A stretch of 6,527 nt of DNA from an uncultured Clostridia bacterium (GCA_946405115.1 CAMJGB010000108.1:1-6527); one strand, 5' to 3'. Shown: positions 1-6,497, counted from the stretch's first letter. Numbers and translations: made by a program. Notes: generated by a model from the sequence alone, not told the origin.

Positions 1-1786
1 CATCAAACAACAGCGGAATGCTCTGATTAGACTGGATGGTAGCAAGCGTACGAACGCCGAGAAGAGTTGCCGTTACCCTTGTAAGACCGGCATTACGAAG
101 ACCGTTGATACCGTTGTTGTGGAAACCGAAGTTTCTCATATACTTAACAAAACTCTCACGTGCAGTAGAAGAGAATATCGACATACCCTTAACATCGTAA
201 ACGGACTGAATGTCGCAGATAAAGTTCGGGTACAGCTCCGTTCTCTCGAATCGGTTGTGGTCGCCCGTTCCCTCTACCTCATTTGCATATTCATGAATGA
301 TGCTTCTGTTCTTGCCATAGAATGCATAACCCGTAAAGCCCTCGTGCTCGGCAACTCTTCCTATCGTAAAAGCGGTCGCCGTGAATGTCTCGATGAGCAT
401 ACTTACAGTAATTACGATCTCTAGAAACTGTGCTCTCTCCCTATCCGACATGATGATCATGCGAAGGATCACTGACTGAACTATGAGGAACAACAGCGAC
501 AGACCGATCTGCTGGTAGCCCTCGTTACCTGATCCGAACTTCTCGTAGAGCATAAGGAATACGCCTGCTCCGACACATACGGCAGTAAGCTGTCCCGAAG
601 TAAATGTCTTCAACACCCTAATGGTCATAAAGGCAATGATAATTACGAGGAAGCTCATCATGTAGGACTGTCTGTAAGGAATCTGGTTCGGATAATGCAT
701 GCCGTGCCAGATGAAGTTCAATGTCTTTGTGGAGAAGCTAAAGTACATGAAGATGAGCATGAAAGCAAGGCTTATCTTCTTCCTTAAAGTGATGCCTGTT
801 CTTGATGTTGCCATGAAAAACAGGGGAAGCATGAGAACTGCAACCGTACCGCAGGCAACGTTAGCCATACCGTCTCTTATGTTGGGGTTCGCGCTTACGA
901 GGAAGCGTCCCAGGAAATCGAAAAGGCTAATCGTGGGAGAAAAATCCACGGGGAACTCATCACCCATAGCCGAAGAATGCTGAAGTATAAGGTACGTCGG
1001 GATTACCACGACTGCTGAGATTGCACCTGCAATACCTGAGCCCAAAGCAAATCTTCCCGCAGAAACGAAGAAGGATTTGACGCCAAGCTTTTCGCGGGGA
1101 ATAAAAGCGAAGTACATGCATATCGAGAAAAATACGAGGAAGATGCACACCATGTATCCTGCGTAGTAATTGGATGCAATGAGTATGGCGAGCGTGGTGA
1201 TGTAAAGGGTGTATTTGCCTTCGTTGAAGAGTTTCAAAAGGCCGAGGCACACGAGAGGCAAAAGCACGTAAGCGTCACACCACATGATGTTCCAGAAGTC
1301 AGTTAAGTACCAGCCGCAAAGTGCGTATGCGATACCGAAAGATACTGTAATGAGGTCGTATTTTTTGTAGTCGATGTGTGAGAGGAAAATGCTCATGAAA
1401 AGCGATGCAAGTCCTGCTCTTAATGCGACTACGACCGCAACAAACACGGGCAAAGTCTTGTACGGGAACAGCAATGCGAGAAGGTTAAGCGGGCTTGCGC
1501 AGTAATTCGCGAAGACAGCATAATACTCGTTGCCGAGGCCGCAGTTCCAGGAGTAGAAGAATGACCTTCCTTCCAGGATCTTGCTCTTAAGTTCATATAT
1601 GAAAGGCATGTACTGATGGTACAGGTCGACTGTAAGAACCGTTCTTTTACCTGCGGGATACACACCCATGATGATGAATGCGAGAAGAACGGAAATAAAC
1701 GGGAATATGAAAGCAAGAAACTTGGGGCTTGAGATAAATGCTAAGCCCTTTCCCAGTGTTTCCTTGATTTTGCCACTTTTAAACAT
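1..1786 (-). CDS. yfhO: YfhO-family polytopic membrane protein (GT-C-like), C-terminus cut by window edge
   Basis: Read on the minus strand from ATG at 1786, the frame stays open for 595 codons to the window edge, so the C-terminus is missing. Family members usually run about 800-900 residues. I count roughly 12-13 hydrophobic spans: the first at about residues 22-42, a dense block at 112-266, and more at 306-473. Family hallmarks are visible: VDLYHQYMPF (53-62) just after the first span, carrying the acidic D54 expected in a GT-C-type first loop; FYSWNCGLGNEYY (77-89); ASPLNLL (97-103); HYPNQIPYRQSY (364-375) before a late span. A soluble part begins near 475 and contains LLGVRTLA (575-582), like the LLGVKY block of the family. 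Known for the family: Bacillus subtilis YfhO and its Listeria homologue are needed for lipoteichoic acid glycosylation. The same role here is inference; the exact polymer and sugar are unknown. The ribosome binding site is poor (ATAGG, about 4 nt before ATG). Confidence 0.88.
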   Translation of the reverse strand, partial: MFKSGKIKETLGKGLAFISSPKFLAFIFPFISVLLAFIIMGVYPAGKRTVLTVDLYHQYMPFIYELKSKILEGRSFFYSWNCGLGNEYYAVFANYCASPLNLLALLFPYKTLPVFVAVVVALRAGLASLFMSIFLSHIDYKKYDLITVSFGIAYALCGWYLTDFWNIMWCDAYVLLPLVCLGLLKLFNEGKYTLYITTLAILIASNYYAGYMVCIFLVFFSICMYFAFIPREKLGVKSFFVSAGRFALGSGIAGAISAVVVIPTYLILQHSSAMGDEFPVDFSPTISLFDFLGRFLVSANPNIRDGMANVACGTVAVLMLPLFFMATSRTGITLRKKISLAFMLIFMYFSFSTKTLNFIWHGMHYPNQIPYRQSYMMSFLVIIIAFMTIRVLKTFTSGQLTAVCVGAGVFLMLYEKFGSGNEGYQQIGLSLLFLIVQSVILRMIIMSDRERAQFLEIVITVSMLIETFTATAFTIGRVAEHEGFTGYAFYGKNRSIIHEYANEVEGTGDHNRFERTELYPNFICDIQSVYDVKGMSIFSSTARESFVKYMRNFGFHNNGINGLRNAGLTRVTATLLGVRTLATIQSNQSIPLLFD

Positions 1787-1860
1787 AGTGCCTATAGTAA
1801 CATATTTTGTAGCAATGCGGTAATAATACACGCGTACTAATATGTTAAAGTATTATATGT
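1787..1860. promoter_or_regulatory. Divergent promoter region between yfhO and the lipid kinase operon
   Basis: This 74-nt AT-rich gap separates two divergent genes and must hold or overlap both promoters. It contains a 7-bp inverted repeat, ATAATAC at 1823-1829 and GTATTAT at 1850-1856, separated by 20 nt. No convincing TTGACA-like element is properly spaced for rightward transcription. The repeat may be an operator or may be chance in AT-rich DNA. Confidence 0.5.
1851..1856 (+). promoter_or_regulatory. Candidate -10 element directly in front of the lipid kinase ATG
   Basis: TATTAT at 1851-1856 ends 4 nt before the ATG at 1861. If used, transcription would start at about 1861-1864, so the mRNA would be leaderless or nearly so. 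This fits the absence of a Shine-Dalgarno sequence. No good -35 is seen 16-18 nt upstream. The same bases, read on the other strand, form most of the TATAAT proposed for yfhO. An alternative -10, TAATAT at 1838-1843, would give a leader of about 10 nt, also without a ribosome binding site. Confidence 0.3.
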
Positions 1861-1879
1861 ATGGGACTTAGGCTTAGAA
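1852..1879 (-). promoter_or_regulatory. Candidate yfhO promoter (TATAAT -10, weak -35)
   Basis: On the minus strand a perfect TATAAT lies at 1857-1852. The best upstream hexamer is TTCTAA at 1879-1874, 16 nt away, which matches only three of six consensus bases and lies inside the lipid kinase coding region. Transcription would begin near 1845, giving yfhO a leader of about 58 nt. The -10 is convincing but the -35 is not. Confidence 0.35.
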
Positions 1880-2772
1880 TAATCATCAATCCTTCCTCGG
1901 GAAGGGAGAAATCATTAACGGATCTCGACAATGTTCTCATGTACCTGTCGGGAGCGGGTAATCTTACGCGTTCGGACATCTGCTATACCTCCGGCCGTTT
2001 TGATGCGATGAACTTTGCCAAGGAGACACGAGCCGAAGACTACGATGCCATCGTTGCATTAGGCGGCGACGGAACCGTGAACGAGGTTGTCACGGGCATG
2101 ATGAGAGGCAAGATCGATCTTCCCCTCGCCATTTTTACTTCAGGCACCGTTAACGACTTTGCTACCATCAACAATCTGCCACAGGCCCCTTCGGACTTCG
2201 CCCGCATGCTCGCGAACCCTGCTTATGTTAATGTTGACTGCGGCAAGGTAAACGAAGACTACTTCCTTAACGTAGTCGCAGGCGGACTCATGACGGACGT
2301 TGCATACAGGGTAAGATCCGACGTTAAGACCGTGATAGGACCCGCAGCTTACTGGCTGTCCGCGATAAAGGATCTTCCTTCGATCAACCGCACGCTGCCG
2401 ATCAAGATCACCGCGAACGGCAAGACTTATGAAGAGGACATCATAATGTTCATGATCTCCAACACCAAGAGCGTTGGCGGATTCAAGGGACTTATGGCCA
2501 AGGCCGATCTTACTGATGGACTTCTCGACGTACTCGCCATTAAGAAGATGGATCCGATAGACGTCGTTCCTTTGTTGGGAAGCCTTGTGATTGGCGAGCA
2601 CATCAACAGTGACAAGGTAATCTACCTTCAGTCTGACGACATTCTGCTCGAGTCTGACGAATTAGTCACTCTCGACATCGACGGTGAGGAAGGACCCGTT
2701 CTTCCCGCCAGAATATCCTGCATCAATAATGCTATTAAACTCATTGTTCCCGGTAAGGAGGAACCACTTTGA
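1861..2772 (+). CDS. Diacylglycerol kinase family lipid kinase (YegS/DgkB/BmrU type)
   Basis: This 303-residue protein has the full length and motif order of the DAGK catalytic superfamily. It should use ATP to phosphorylate a lipid at the inner face of the membrane, most likely diacylglycerol to phosphatidic acid. Visible motifs: IIINPSSG (7-14), GGDGTVNEV (68-76) forming the nucleotide loop, SGTVNDFA (94-101), GGFKG (206-210), DGLLDV (219-224), and DIDGEEG (272-278), where D274 matches the proposed catalytic base. There is no transmembrane span or signal peptide. ATG at 1861 is the only workable ATG: an in-frame TAA lies at 1846-1848 and the conserved N-terminal strand begins at residue 5. 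There is no Shine-Dalgarno sequence before it, which is odd next to the strong sites elsewhere here. It is the first gene of a three-gene operon and overlaps the next gene by 4 nt. In Gram-positives DgkB recycles diacylglycerol from lipoteichoic acid synthesis; that role here is inference, and the lipid substrate cannot be read from sequence. Confidence 0.92.
   Translation: MGLRLRIIINPSSGREKSLTDLDNVLMYLSGAGNLTRSDICYTSGRFDAMNFAKETRAEDYDAIVALGGDGTVNEVVTGMMRGKIDLPLAIFTSGTVNDFATINNLPQAPSDFARMLANPAYVNVDCGKVNEDYFLNVVAGGLMTDVAYRVRSDVKTVIGPAAYWLSAIKDLPSINRTLPIKITANGKTYEEDIIMFMISNTKSVGGFKGLMAKADLTDGLLDVLAIKKMDPIDVVPLLGSLVIGEHINSDKVIYLQSDDILLESDELVTLDIDGEEGPVLPARISCINNAIKLIVPGKEEPL
2755..2761 (+). promoter_or_regulatory. 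Strong ribosome binding site that fixes a TTG start
   Basis: AAGGAGG lies inside the end of the lipid kinase gene, 7 nt before the TTG at 2769. It is a near-perfect anti-16S match at ideal spacing, and no ATG competes nearby, so it decides the TTG start of the downstream gene. Confidence 0.85.
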
Positions 2773-4466
2773 AAAAGAACAGAGACAATAAGAACAAAAA
2801 CATAAGAACACCTGACTTCGAAGGTGTTACTCAGGAAACAGAAAGCTCCATCAGAGTTCTTTCCGACATGAACGAGACTCCCGTCGAGGAGATCCCTGTT
2901 GATGCTGACCTCTCACTTGAGGAGCAGCTCACTTCAGAGCCTACTGCGGCTCCCATGAAGGAAGAAGTCAAGAAGAACGACGTCGCTCCCATCAAGCTCG
3001 AACTTGAGCCTAAGAAGGCCGACATCACTTCAAGAGCTCCCGTTACAAGAGGCACGATCAAGAGTATTACGTTCCTTATCATCGCTTCACTCGTAGTTAT
3101 CGCTACGGTTGCTGCGTCACTGTTCTACAACGCAGGCATCAAGGAGAAACTCGAGAGCCCGCTTATCATCGGCGGTCAGCCTGTCGACAGTGCTGAGTTC
3201 TCCTTCATGTATCACTACATCCTTATCGACAACGGTGTTGATATCTTTGCTGCGGAGACACCCGAGATGCTCGAGTCTCCTTCTTTCGACACAAACTATG
3301 CATCAAACCGAGACTACTTTCTTGATCTCACAGCACAGCAGATGCAGCTCACACAGCTTCTTTACGACGACGCCATCGCACACGGCTACGAGATCGAGTC
3401 CAATCACTACGACCTCGCACGTGCTTACATCGACTGGCTTCAGACCAAGGCTGACGACCTCGGCGTAGATCTTACTACATACATCCGCGGCGTATTCGGC
3501 GACCAGGTAGACGAGCAGGTAATCCTCTCCTCCCTCGCGAAAATGTACTTCACGGAAGACTACGCTTCAGGAGCTAAGCTTGAAGAACTTCAGGCAACTG
3601 AAGAGCAGGCTGAACAGGCTTATCAGAACAACCCTAACGCTTACGACGAAGTTTCCTATAAGCTGCTCCGTATCCGTTATGAGCAGAGAGACCAGGCTTT
3701 CATCGACACTGCTAATCTCCATGCTAACCAGATTATTGAGCAGATGGGCAATGACCCTTCAATGTTCGAGGCTATCGCAGCCCAGTACTTCTCCGGCGAA
3801 GCAGCAGCCATCCTTCAGCTTACGGATTCCTGCCTTACAACCGGTGCAAGATACGATGACTTCACGCACACAGACTTCAGAGACTTCCTCTTTGCACCTG
3901 AGAGAGTTCCGGGCGATTCCGTCATCTTCAATGACGAGGACGGCTTCCCCATCATTCTTGTATTTGTTGAAAGAGAAAGACAGACAGTACCGCTTCGTGA
4001 CGTAAGAATGGTTGAGGTTCTGATCAATTCAACAGGCGCTGAAGATGTTCCCGGTTACGACGTTGCAAACGCACAGCTCGTAGCTCAGGAGATATACGAT
4101 ACGATCGGCGTATTCGGTGAGGAGACTGACGTTCAGACAATCGAGAATCTTTATAACGATGACATCATCAACGGCAATATCGTCATCACTCACAGCCAGG
4201 ACACATATCCCGGCAAGTACGAGGGAATCCTCGACGAGTGGATCTTCTCTGACACAAGAGTTGCCGGCGATAAGGCATTCCTCGAGACTGAGGACGGCTA
4301 CTACATCGTCTACCTCGTTGATATCTCTACGAACCCTGAGTGGTACGACAGAGTTAACAGCTTTGTACGAATGAGAAACTACCAGGCGTTCCTGAACGAG
4401 ACAATAAGCGCATATGCTTATGAGTTCAACCAGACAGGTCTCGACAGAATTGCGGACGTGCCTTAA
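2769..4466 (+). CDS. Membrane-anchored SurA/PrsA-like protein with two degenerate parvulin-like domains
   Basis: This 565-residue protein starts at TTG and overlaps the lipid kinase stop (TTGA). Residues 1-95 are charged, without obvious fold, and should be cytoplasmic. One hydrophobic span follows at about 98-120, with no lipobox, so it is a type II anchor rather than a PrsA-style lipoprotein. The extracytoplasmic part opens with IIGGQPVDSAEFSFMY (133-148), typical of SurA/PrsA N-terminal domains, then a helical region to about 290. Two related units follow, about 294-400 and 410-520. Each ends alike: LFAPERVPGD then DGFPIILVF (374-399), and IFSDTRVAGD then DGYYIVYLV (492-518). These match the end of parvulin domains, but the usual histidines of the first strand (HIL-like) and of the GYHI motif are absent in both, and no GG-LG motif is seen. 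By family, it would assist folding of exported proteins outside the membrane. I infer a chaperone or scaffold rather than an active isomerase. Confidence 0.7.
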   Translation: MKKNRDNKNKNIRTPDFEGVTQETESSIRVLSDMNETPVEEIPVDADLSLEEQLTSEPTAAPMKEEVKKNDVAPIKLELEPKKADITSRAPVTRGTIKSITFLIIASLVVIATVAASLFYNAGIKEKLESPLIIGGQPVDSAEFSFMYHYILIDNGVDIFAAETPEMLESPSFDTNYASNRDYFLDLTAQQMQLTQLLYDDAIAHGYEIESNHYDLARAYIDWLQTKADDLGVDLTTYIRGVFGDQVDEQVILSSLAKMYFTEDYASGAKLEELQATEEQAEQAYQNNPNAYDEVSYKLLRIRYEQRDQAFIDTANLHANQIIEQMGNDPSMFEAIAAQYFSGEAAAILQLTDSCLTTGARYDDFTHTDFRDFLFAPERVPGDSVIFNDEDGFPIILVFVERERQTVPLRDVRMVEVLINSTGAEDVPGYDVANAQLVAQEIYDTIGVFGEETDVQTIENLYNDDIINGNIVITHSQDTYPGKYEGILDEWIFSDTRVAGDKAFLETEDGYYIVYLVDISTNPEWYDRVNSFVRMRNYQAFLNETISAYAYEFNQTGLDRIADVP

Positions 4467-5044
4467 TGGATATCTACATCACACGTCACGGACAAACTGA
4501 ATGGAACGTAGCTTACCGTATGCAGGGGCTTAACAACTCCCCTCTTACGGAAGAAGGCGTTAACGGTGCTATTAATCTCGGCAAAGAACTTAACGGCATG
4601 ACACCGCGCTTTTCGATGTGCTTTGTAAGCCCGCTTAAGAGAGCCATAGATACCACCGAGCTTGCTTTGTCGCAGGTGGATTACGAGATCCCCGTTACGG
4701 TCGAGACCTTGCTTCGCGAGATGGATCTCGGGGCCTTCGAGGGAATGAATAAGCAGGATGCATCTTACGTCTATCCCGAAGCTTACGAGGCTTTCGTTCA
4801 CGATCCCGATAACTACGAGCCCGTCGACGGCGGTGAGTCTTTTGCCGACGTAATCGAGCGCGCGCGTCAGATGCTTGATAAACTCCATGAATTAAAAAAG
4901 GAAGGCGAGTCAGGACCCGTCCTCCTTGTATCTCATATGATTATGGTTGAGGCCTTGCTCTTCGCTTCAGGAACCACGGATGCGAAGAACCTTCGCGAGA
5001 CCGGCCCCATTAAGCAGACCACACTCTATAAACTTACAGTCTGA
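4466..5044 (+). CDS. Histidine phosphatase (phosphoglycerate mutase-like)
   Basis: This 192-residue protein belongs to the branch-1 histidine phosphatase superfamily. Catalytic residues are all in place: RHGQTEWN (7-14) with nucleophile H8, SPLKRA (55-60) with R59, LREMDLGAFEG (83-93) with E85 as likely proton donor, and VSH (155-157) with H157. DGGES (121-125) is also typical. It is cytoplasmic, with no signal or membrane span. The family includes broad-specificity phosphatases, CobC-like and GpmB-like enzymes; the substrate cannot be assigned, and the lack of cobalamin genes nearby gives no support for CobC. Its ATG overlaps the previous stop (TAATG) and only a weak CGGA stands upstream, so translation probably depends on coupling to the gene before. 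It is the last gene of the plus-strand operon. Confidence 0.9.
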   Translation: MDIYITRHGQTEWNVAYRMQGLNNSPLTEEGVNGAINLGKELNGMTPRFSMCFVSPLKRAIDTTELALSQVDYEIPVTVETLLREMDLGAFEGMNKQDASYVYPEAYEAFVHDPDNYEPVDGGESFADVIERARQMLDKLHELKKEGESGPVLLVSHMIMVEALLFASGTTDAKNLRETGPIKQTTLYKLTV

Positions 5045-5060
5045 TCAATTCCCAATCAGA
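5040..5060. other. Small inverted repeat across the convergent gene ends
   Basis: TCTGAT at 5040-5045 pairs with ATCAGA at 5055-5060 around a 9-nt loop. It covers both convergent stop codons: the phosphatase TGA at 5042-5044 and the micropeptide TGA at 5058-5056. The stem is short and A/T-rich, with no T-run on either side, so it is a poor intrinsic terminator. It may be a weak bidirectional hairpin or chance. Confidence 0.25.
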
Positions 5061-5190
5061 TTCCGGCGATGATCAAAGCCAGAATGGAAGCGATTACCGA
5101 GCCACCGACTGCGATCGCGAGGATTGCAGCCATGATCTTGACCCATCTCTTCTTTCTCATGTAAGCACTGCCGTAATTATTCTGCGTCAT
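5056..5190 (-). CDS. 44-residue single-span membrane micropeptide overlapping the htrA end
   Basis: An ATG at 5190 opens 44 codons to TGA at 5058-5056. The peptide has a short polar start (MTQNNYGSAYM), a basic cluster RKKRWVK (12-18), then an unbroken hydrophobic segment from about 19 to 44 rich in Ala, Ile, Leu and Val. The positive-inside rule predicts the N-terminus in the cytoplasm. TTGGAG with 6 nt spacing precedes the ATG and lies inside htrA, and the gene overlaps the htrA 3' end by 14 nt in another frame. This is the layout of translationally coupled genes. A random frame would rarely combine a good ribosome binding site, a basic flank and a clean membrane span. I do not recognise a named family. 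From context it may bind or tune the membrane-anchored HtrA, but that is a guess. An inner start at codon 11 is possible but has no better ribosome binding site. Confidence 0.65.
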   Translation of the reverse strand: MTQNNYGSAYMRKKRWVKIMAAILAIAVGGSVIASILALIIAGI

Positions 5191-6454
5191 ATGAATCTCC
5201 AACTACGAGAGTAAGTTCCCTCGTTCTTCCGTCTCTTTCTATAACTACCGTGATCTCGTCGCCGGGCAGGTGGAGATCGCGCACACTTATAATATCATCT
5301 GACTCTCCGATTTCAACCCCGTCGATGGATATGATCCTGTCGCCCTCACGAAGACCTGCTTCATCGGCAGGACCGCCTACATCAACGCCTGCAACGTATA
5401 CGCCTTCGATGGCACCGTAGTAAGCGTTTGAAGCGACATTACCGACTGTAACGCCGAGATAAGGACGGTTAGCTACATATCCGTAATTGATGATCGACTG
5501 GATCTCATCGATAACATCGGAGATCGGGATCGCGAATCCCAAGTTATCAGCGACCGTGATCTTCGCATTCGTGATTCCTATAACCTCACCGAACGAATTT
5601 ATCAAAGGTCCGCCGCTGTTGCCTGAATTGATGGACGCATCAGTCTGAATGAGGTTCATCGTATATCCGCTGTTATTGATCTGACGGTTAAGAGCCGATA
5701 CGACTCCGACCGTCACCGTGCCCTCGAATCTTCCGAACGGGTTACCGATCGCTACTACGAGCTCACCCGTCTGAAGGGTGTCGGAATCACCGAGAGTAAC
5801 GTAAGGGAACGGCTCATCTGAAGGCTCGATCTTAACTACTGCAACGTCAGTCTGGAAATCTGTTCCGACTACTTCTGCATCGAAAGGAATATCGTATCCC
5901 GGAACGTCTGCGATGAGTCTGTAGGAAGAATCCTCAACTACGTCGCTTACAACGTGCTCGTTAGTAACGATATATCCGTCTTCGCTTATGAAGAATCCTG
6001 TACCTGAGAACATCGGCACGTTGGCATTCTCTCCTACCTCAGCAAGCACATAAAGTGATACCGTGGCAGGGCTTACGAGGGTTACGATCTCAGTTGTACT
6101 TAATGTTGTCTTATTGGGATCCGTTACGCTTGCTGCGCGCTCGAGAGAGAACTCGGGATCAGCGACAGGTGATACTGAAGGCTCAGTGTCATCCTCTCTT
6201 CTATGTCCGTTATCGTCAGGCTCGGTTACATAACTCATGTTGCCGACAGAACCTGATGCAAGTCTTAGGATATATACAGTCTGAAGCATCGAGAAAATAA
6301 CTGAGCAGGCGCAGATAAAAGCCAATACCGGCACGATCTTACTGTGCTTAGGCTTAACCTCCCTAACAGGCTCTGTTACTGTCTTCTCGACATTCTCGTT
6401 TATATTCTCGTTTATATTCTCGTTTTCCATTTCTTTCTTACCTCTATCGCCCAT
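5177..6454 (-). CDS. htrA: HtrA/DegP-type membrane-anchored serine protease with one PDZ domain
   Basis: This S1C-family protease has 425 residues. Order: a charged cytoplasmic N-terminus with an Asn/Glu repeat (10-22); a membrane span at about 39-64; a linker of low complexity (65-120); a trypsin-like domain (about 122-320); and one PDZ domain (about 330-418). The catalytic triad is intact: H167 in TNEHVV, D203 in TDVAVVKI, S280 in GNSGGP. GTGFFIS (151-157), IGNPFG (236-241) and NLGFAIP (304-310) are also typical, as is PYLGV (331-335) opening the PDZ region. Such proteins sit on the outer face of the membrane and degrade or guard misfolded exported proteins. ATG at 6454 has GGAG 4 nt upstream; a second ATG at 6430 has AGAGG 10 nt upstream. 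The proposed promoter would put the transcript start almost on the first ribosome binding site, so the true start may be 6430 (417 residues). A micropeptide gene overlaps its 3' end. Confidence 0.95.
   Translation of the reverse strand: MGDRGKKEMENENINENINENVEKTVTEPVREVKPKHSKIVPVLAFICACSVIFSMLQTVYILRLASGSVGNMSYVTEPDDNGHRREDDTEPSVSPVADPEFSLERAASVTDPNKTTLSTTEIVTLVSPATVSLYVLAEVGENANVPMFSGTGFFISEDGYIVTNEHVVSDVVEDSSYRLIADVPGYDIPFDAEVVGTDFQTDVAVVKIEPSDEPFPYVTLGDSDTLQTGELVVAIGNPFGRFEGTVTVGVVSALNRQINNSGYTMNLIQTDASINSGNSGGPLINSFGEVIGITNAKITVADNLGFAIPISDVIDEIQSIINYGYVANRPYLGVTVGNVASNAYYGAIEGVYVAGVDVGGPADEAGLREGDRIISIDGVEIGESDDIISVRDLHLPGDEITVVIERDGRTRELTLVVGDSYDAE
5197..5202 (-). promoter_or_regulatory. 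Ribosome binding site of the micropeptide, inside htrA
   Basis: On the minus strand TTGGAG runs 5202-5197, followed by 6 nt and then ATG at 5190. It overlaps the codons for the last residues of HtrA (VVGDS) and is the main evidence that the short downstream frame is translated. Confidence 0.6.
6392..6427 (-). repeat. 12-bp in-frame tandem repeat in the htrA N-terminus
   Basis: The plus-strand unit attctcgtttat occurs at 6392-6403 and 6404-6415, followed by a third, imperfect copy at 6416-6427 (first 10 bases match). On the coding strand it encodes a repeated N-E-N-I block in the cytoplasmic tail before the membrane span. Because the unit is 12 bp, copy-number change would keep the reading frame. 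Confidence 0.85.
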
Positions 6455-6469
6455 AATACTCCGAAGAAG

Positions 6470-6497
6470 ATTATAAAGTGGAGCAAATTTAAGTCAA
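6470..6497 (-). promoter_or_regulatory. Sigma-A-type promoter for htrA
   Basis: On the minus strand, TTGACT (6497-6492) and TATAAT (6475-6470) are separated by 16 nt. They match 5 of 6 and 6 of 6 consensus bases. Transcription should begin near 6463, only about 9 nt before the first ATG of htrA. No CIRCE-like inverted repeat or other heat-shock operator is visible within the window. Confidence 0.65.

Noticed and set aside
119..1250. Plus-strand frames at 119-424 and 699-983 and a minus-strand frame at 960-1250
   Set aside because: All overlap the long YfhO frame, whose translation keeps transmembrane spans and family motifs to the window edge without a break.
1429..1716. 95-codon minus-strand frame inside yfhO
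   Set aside because: It is an alternative frame of the yfhO N-terminal region; the YfhO frame carries the conserved DLYHQYMPF and ASPLNLL motifs here.
2140..2601. 153-codon open frame on the minus strand inside the lipid kinase gene
   Set aside because: It lies fully antisense to a gene with intact family motifs, and its predicted protein has no recognisable domain.
3580..4005. 141-codon plus-strand frame within the foldase-like gene
   Set aside because: It is rich in Ser, Thr and Arg, the usual look of a shifted frame of an acidic protein, and the foldase frame itself is continuous.
4463..4888. 141-codon open frame on the minus strand across the histidine phosphatase
   Set aside because: It is antisense to a gene with all catalytic residues and has no ribosome binding site or family signature that I recognise.
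6055..6300. 81-codon plus-strand frame opposite the htrA N-terminal region
   Set aside because: It is antisense to htrA, with no ribosome binding site or recognisable domain.
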